A stretch of 64,000 nt of DNA, taken from NCBI RefSeq assembly GCF_002904165.1, contig NZ_CVTD020000024.1, positions 96,001 to 160,000 of the forward strand. Direction: 5' to 3'. The position numbers and the translations under genes were made by a program. Origin of the DNA: Herbinix hemicellulosilytica. Its GTDB lineage: Bacteria; Bacillota; Clostridia; Lachnospirales; Lachnospiraceae. This document shows positions 62,240 to 64,000 of this stretch, in pieces. The notes below the pieces were generated by a model. It saw only the letters and a program-made list of their open reading frames with translations, had not been told where the DNA came from and did not search any database. The first letter of the stretch is position 1. Every line of letters begins with the position of its first letter.

Positions 62240-62262
62240 ATATTAATAACTACACATAGAGT

Positions 62263-62298
62263 GTTTTCAAAAATTCTCATCAGATACTTTTTGAAAAC
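62263..62298 (-). promoter_or_regulatory. Processing-type stem after 23S rRNA
   Basis: GTTTTCAAAAA (62263-62273) and TTTTTGAAAAC (62288-62298) pair perfectly between 23S rRNA and tRNA-Asn. This is a likely processing structure. Confidence 0.5.
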
Positions 62299-62328
62299 TT
62301 CCATACGTCTAAACATCCAAACCTTACT

Positions 62329-64000
<1,672 letters not shown>

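Overview
The window reads as chromosomal DNA from an anaerobic, spore-forming, cellulolytic Clostridia species, most like plant-degrading Lachnospiraceae such as Lachnoclostridium phytofermentans or Herbinix. The reasons are AT-rich DNA with strong AGGAGG ribosome sites, a CwlD-type cortex amidase, [FeFe]-hydrogenase maturases, ferredoxin, a flavodiiron protein, and a dockerin-free GH9/GH48 cellulase pair carrying X2 and CBM3 modules. The genus is inferred from gene content and is not proven.

Layout. 1-5.1 kb: end of a PAP2-type protein, a glycosyltransferase, an M29 aminopeptidase and a large anchored protein. 5.3-6.6 kb: an 11-residue-repeat protein with an Arg-rich tail. 6.7-12.3 kb: ywmB-like gene, rpiB, ywlE, tsaC/sua5, cwlD and a GH18 enzyme. 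13.0-17.5 kb: a Ser/Thr kinase with MinD-like P-loop partners, mecA, DUF1858, ferredoxin, MerR. 17.8-25 kb: two housekeeping operons, gdpP-rplI-dnaB and rpsF-ssb-rpsR. 26-33.5 kb: an eroded rhamnulokinase-like gene, then GH48 and GH9 cellulases behind a strong promoter. 33.7-36.5 kb: a GntR/ABC cassette whose ATPase is frameshifted, and pyrophosphatase. 36.8-43.3 kb: fprA, hydE, hydG, hydF. 43.4-47.3 kb: Fur-type siderophore importer. 47.7-58.4 kb: a nucleoside import and salvage cluster with a LacI-ribokinase fusion. 58.9-64 kb: orphan proteins, two tRNA-Cys genes, tRNA-Asn and the 3' part of a 23S rRNA gene.

The most interesting signal is the hydrogenase-maturation region. hydE and hydG-hydF each have the same upstream module: a TTTACW-17-TATAAT promoter, a Rex-like operator over the start site, a long leader with a shared core (CTGACGACAAGGGTT, then GCCCAAGT and GGAAGG), and an intrinsic terminator just before the gene. 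The core can pair with sequence at or next to the terminator, as expected of a riboswitch-like attenuator. I do not recognise the leader as a named class.

Two genes (fprA and the Ser/Thr kinase) appear to start at ATA and ATT codons, because no ATG, GTG or TTG is available in frame at the ribosome site. Several start positions given here were moved to the codon best placed behind a Shine-Dalgarno sequence.
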